A stretch of DNA of 64,000 nt. It comes from Gemmatimonadaceae bacterium. Lineage in GTDB: Bacteria > Gemmatimonadota > Gemmatimonadetes > Gemmatimonadales > Gemmatimonadaceae. The stretch spans positions 1 to 64,000 of the forward strand of contig JACDCY010000002.1 of NCBI GenBank assembly GCA_013817305.1, in the 5' to 3' direction. A program made the position numbers and the translations under genes. The notes beneath the pieces were generated by a model, which made no database searches, was not told the origin of the DNA, and saw only the letters and a list, made by a program, of their open reading frames with translations. Each line of letters starts with the position of its first letter. Positions within the stretch are counted from its first letter, which is position 1. Shown piece after piece: positions 63,166 to 64,000 of the stretch.

Positions 63166-64000
63166 TCAACCACCCTGGGCCATCTGCACGAAGAATTCCT
63201 TGTTGTCGGCGGTTCGCTTCATCTGCTTGAGCAGGAACTCGATCTGCTCTGCCTCGGGCATGTCCGAGAGAAAATTCCGCAGCAGGAAGACGCGGTTGAT
63301 CTCGGCCTGGGTCAGAAGCAGCTCCTCCTTTCTCGTTCCCGACTTCAGAATGTCCACCGCCGGAAAAATTCTCCGGTCGGCGATCTTCCTGTCGAGCACG
63401 AGCTCCATGTTGCCCGTGCCCTTGAACTCTTCGAAGATCACGTCGTCCATTCGCGATCCCGTCTCCACGAGGGCGCTGGCGATGATCGTGAGCGAGCCAC
63501 CCCCGTCGATGTTGCGCGCCATTCCAAAGAACCGCTTCGGCTTGTGCAGCGCAGTTGCCTCGACGCCGCCGGAAAGAATCTTGCCCGAGTGCGGTGCCAC
63601 GGCGTTGTGCGCTCGCGCCAGACGCGTGATGGAATCCAGCAGCACCACGACGTCGCGGCCGTGCTCGACCAGCCGCTTGGCTTTCTCCAGCACCATGTCC
63701 GCAACCTGCACGTGGCGGTCTGCCGGCTCGTCGAAGGTCGAGCTGATCACCTCGGCGCGGATGGCCGTCGCGATCATCTCGGTCACTTCTTCGGGGCGCT
63801 CGTCGATCAACAGCACGATGATGGTGACTTCCGGGTGATTTTCCGCGATCGCGTTGGCGATCTTCTCGATGAGAATCGTCTTGCCGGCGCGCGGGGGAGC
63901 GACGATCAGGCCCCGCTGGCCCTTTCCGATCGGCGCGATGATGTCCACCACGCGCATGCTGAGGTCGCCGTCGCTGGTCTCCAGGCGCAGTCGCTCGTCG
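63166..64000 (-). CDS. rho: transcription termination factor Rho (C-terminal part)
   Basis: Rho is the hexameric RNA helicase that ends transcription. About 278 codons are visible; the gene continues beyond the right edge, where the sequence still reads [19 protein letters not shown]. The ATPase has the Walker A loop [15 protein letters not shown], the [12 protein letters not shown]-loop region, [16 protein letters not shown] (Walker B), and [20 protein letters not shown] with the secondary RNA-binding site. The C-terminus [19 protein letters not shown] is typical. Confidence 0.97.
   Translation of the reverse strand, partial: DERLRLETSDGDLSMRVVDIIAPIGKGQRGLIVAPPRAGKTILIEKIANAIAENHPEVTIIVLLIDERPEEVTEMIATAIRAEVISSTFDEPADRHVQVADMVLEKAKRLVEHGRDVVVLLDSITRLARAHNAVAPHSGKILSGGVEATALHKPKRFFGMARNIDGGGSLTIIASALVETGSRMDDVIFEEFKGTGNMELVLDRKIADRRIFPAVDILKSGTRKEELLLTQAEINRVFLLRNFLSDMPEAEQIEFLLKQMKRTADNKEFFVQMAQGG

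Overview
The window is a GC-rich, gene-dense bacterial chromosome segment. It encodes a Gram-negative envelope: a late lipid A-type acyltransferase, an Omp85-type barrel, another outer-membrane barrel protein, Lgt, MltG and a class A PBP. A PorX-type response regulator with a PglZ domain, the runs of tightly overlapping genes and the general protein character suggest Gemmatimonadota or a relative. That placement is inference; no rRNA gene is present to confirm it.

Layout. 1-8.5 kb: a DUF6941-like fragment, an EamA/HAD/CYTH overlap operon, an FTR1 iron permease, Mpl (apparently starting at CTG), and a peptide-oriented trio (class A beta-lactamase-like serine hydrolase, M15-like protein, Pup-ligase/GCS2-like amidoligase). 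7.6-25 kb is a minus-strand housekeeping block: yebC-ruvC-ruvA, a Fic gene with its own palindrome, an aminotransferase, ruvB, queA, tgt, yajC, def, fmt, thiE-like, thiS, thiG, rsmB, a PASTA protein, rpe, a TlpA-like thioredoxin, tsaD and lgt. A four-helix-bundle gene on the opposite strand, bracketed by two inverted copies of a roughly 110-130-base hairpin repeat, sits between queA and tgt.

25.5-34.8 kb is a plus-strand envelope run: PorX, an MsbA-like exporter, two glycosyltransferases, an LpxL-like acyltransferase, an orphan DppC-type permease, a sugar dehydrogenase-type lipoprotein and a GNAT. 34.8-38.36 kb is a visibly less GC-rich island of unrecognised secreted proteins, at least one of them frameshifted. 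38.4-45.1 kb carries tyrS, a class A PBP, an amidohydrolase, ilvE and an HNH nuclease. 45.2-50.2 kb is an operon of an NtrY/NtrC-like two-component system with an Omp85 barrel and a DUF4390 protein. 50.3-55.3 kb: an NYN/OST-HTH protein, 3-methyladenine glycosylase, a small outer-membrane protein and the kbl-tdh threonine-degradation pair.

55.5-59.1 kb is the most unusual part. A 53-residue histone-like protein lies beside a Ddl-type ATP-grasp ligase, a zinc metallopeptidase, and a self-contained transcription unit (promoter, structured leader, 50-codon ORF 57989-58141, terminator) that could encode the substrate peptide of the two enzymes. A degenerate methyltransferase-like gene lies just upstream. 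The window ends with RlmI, an HD-GYP protein, a second ThiE, MltG, RuvX and the C-terminal part of Rho.

No tRNA, rRNA, CRISPR array or insertion-sequence transposase was found.
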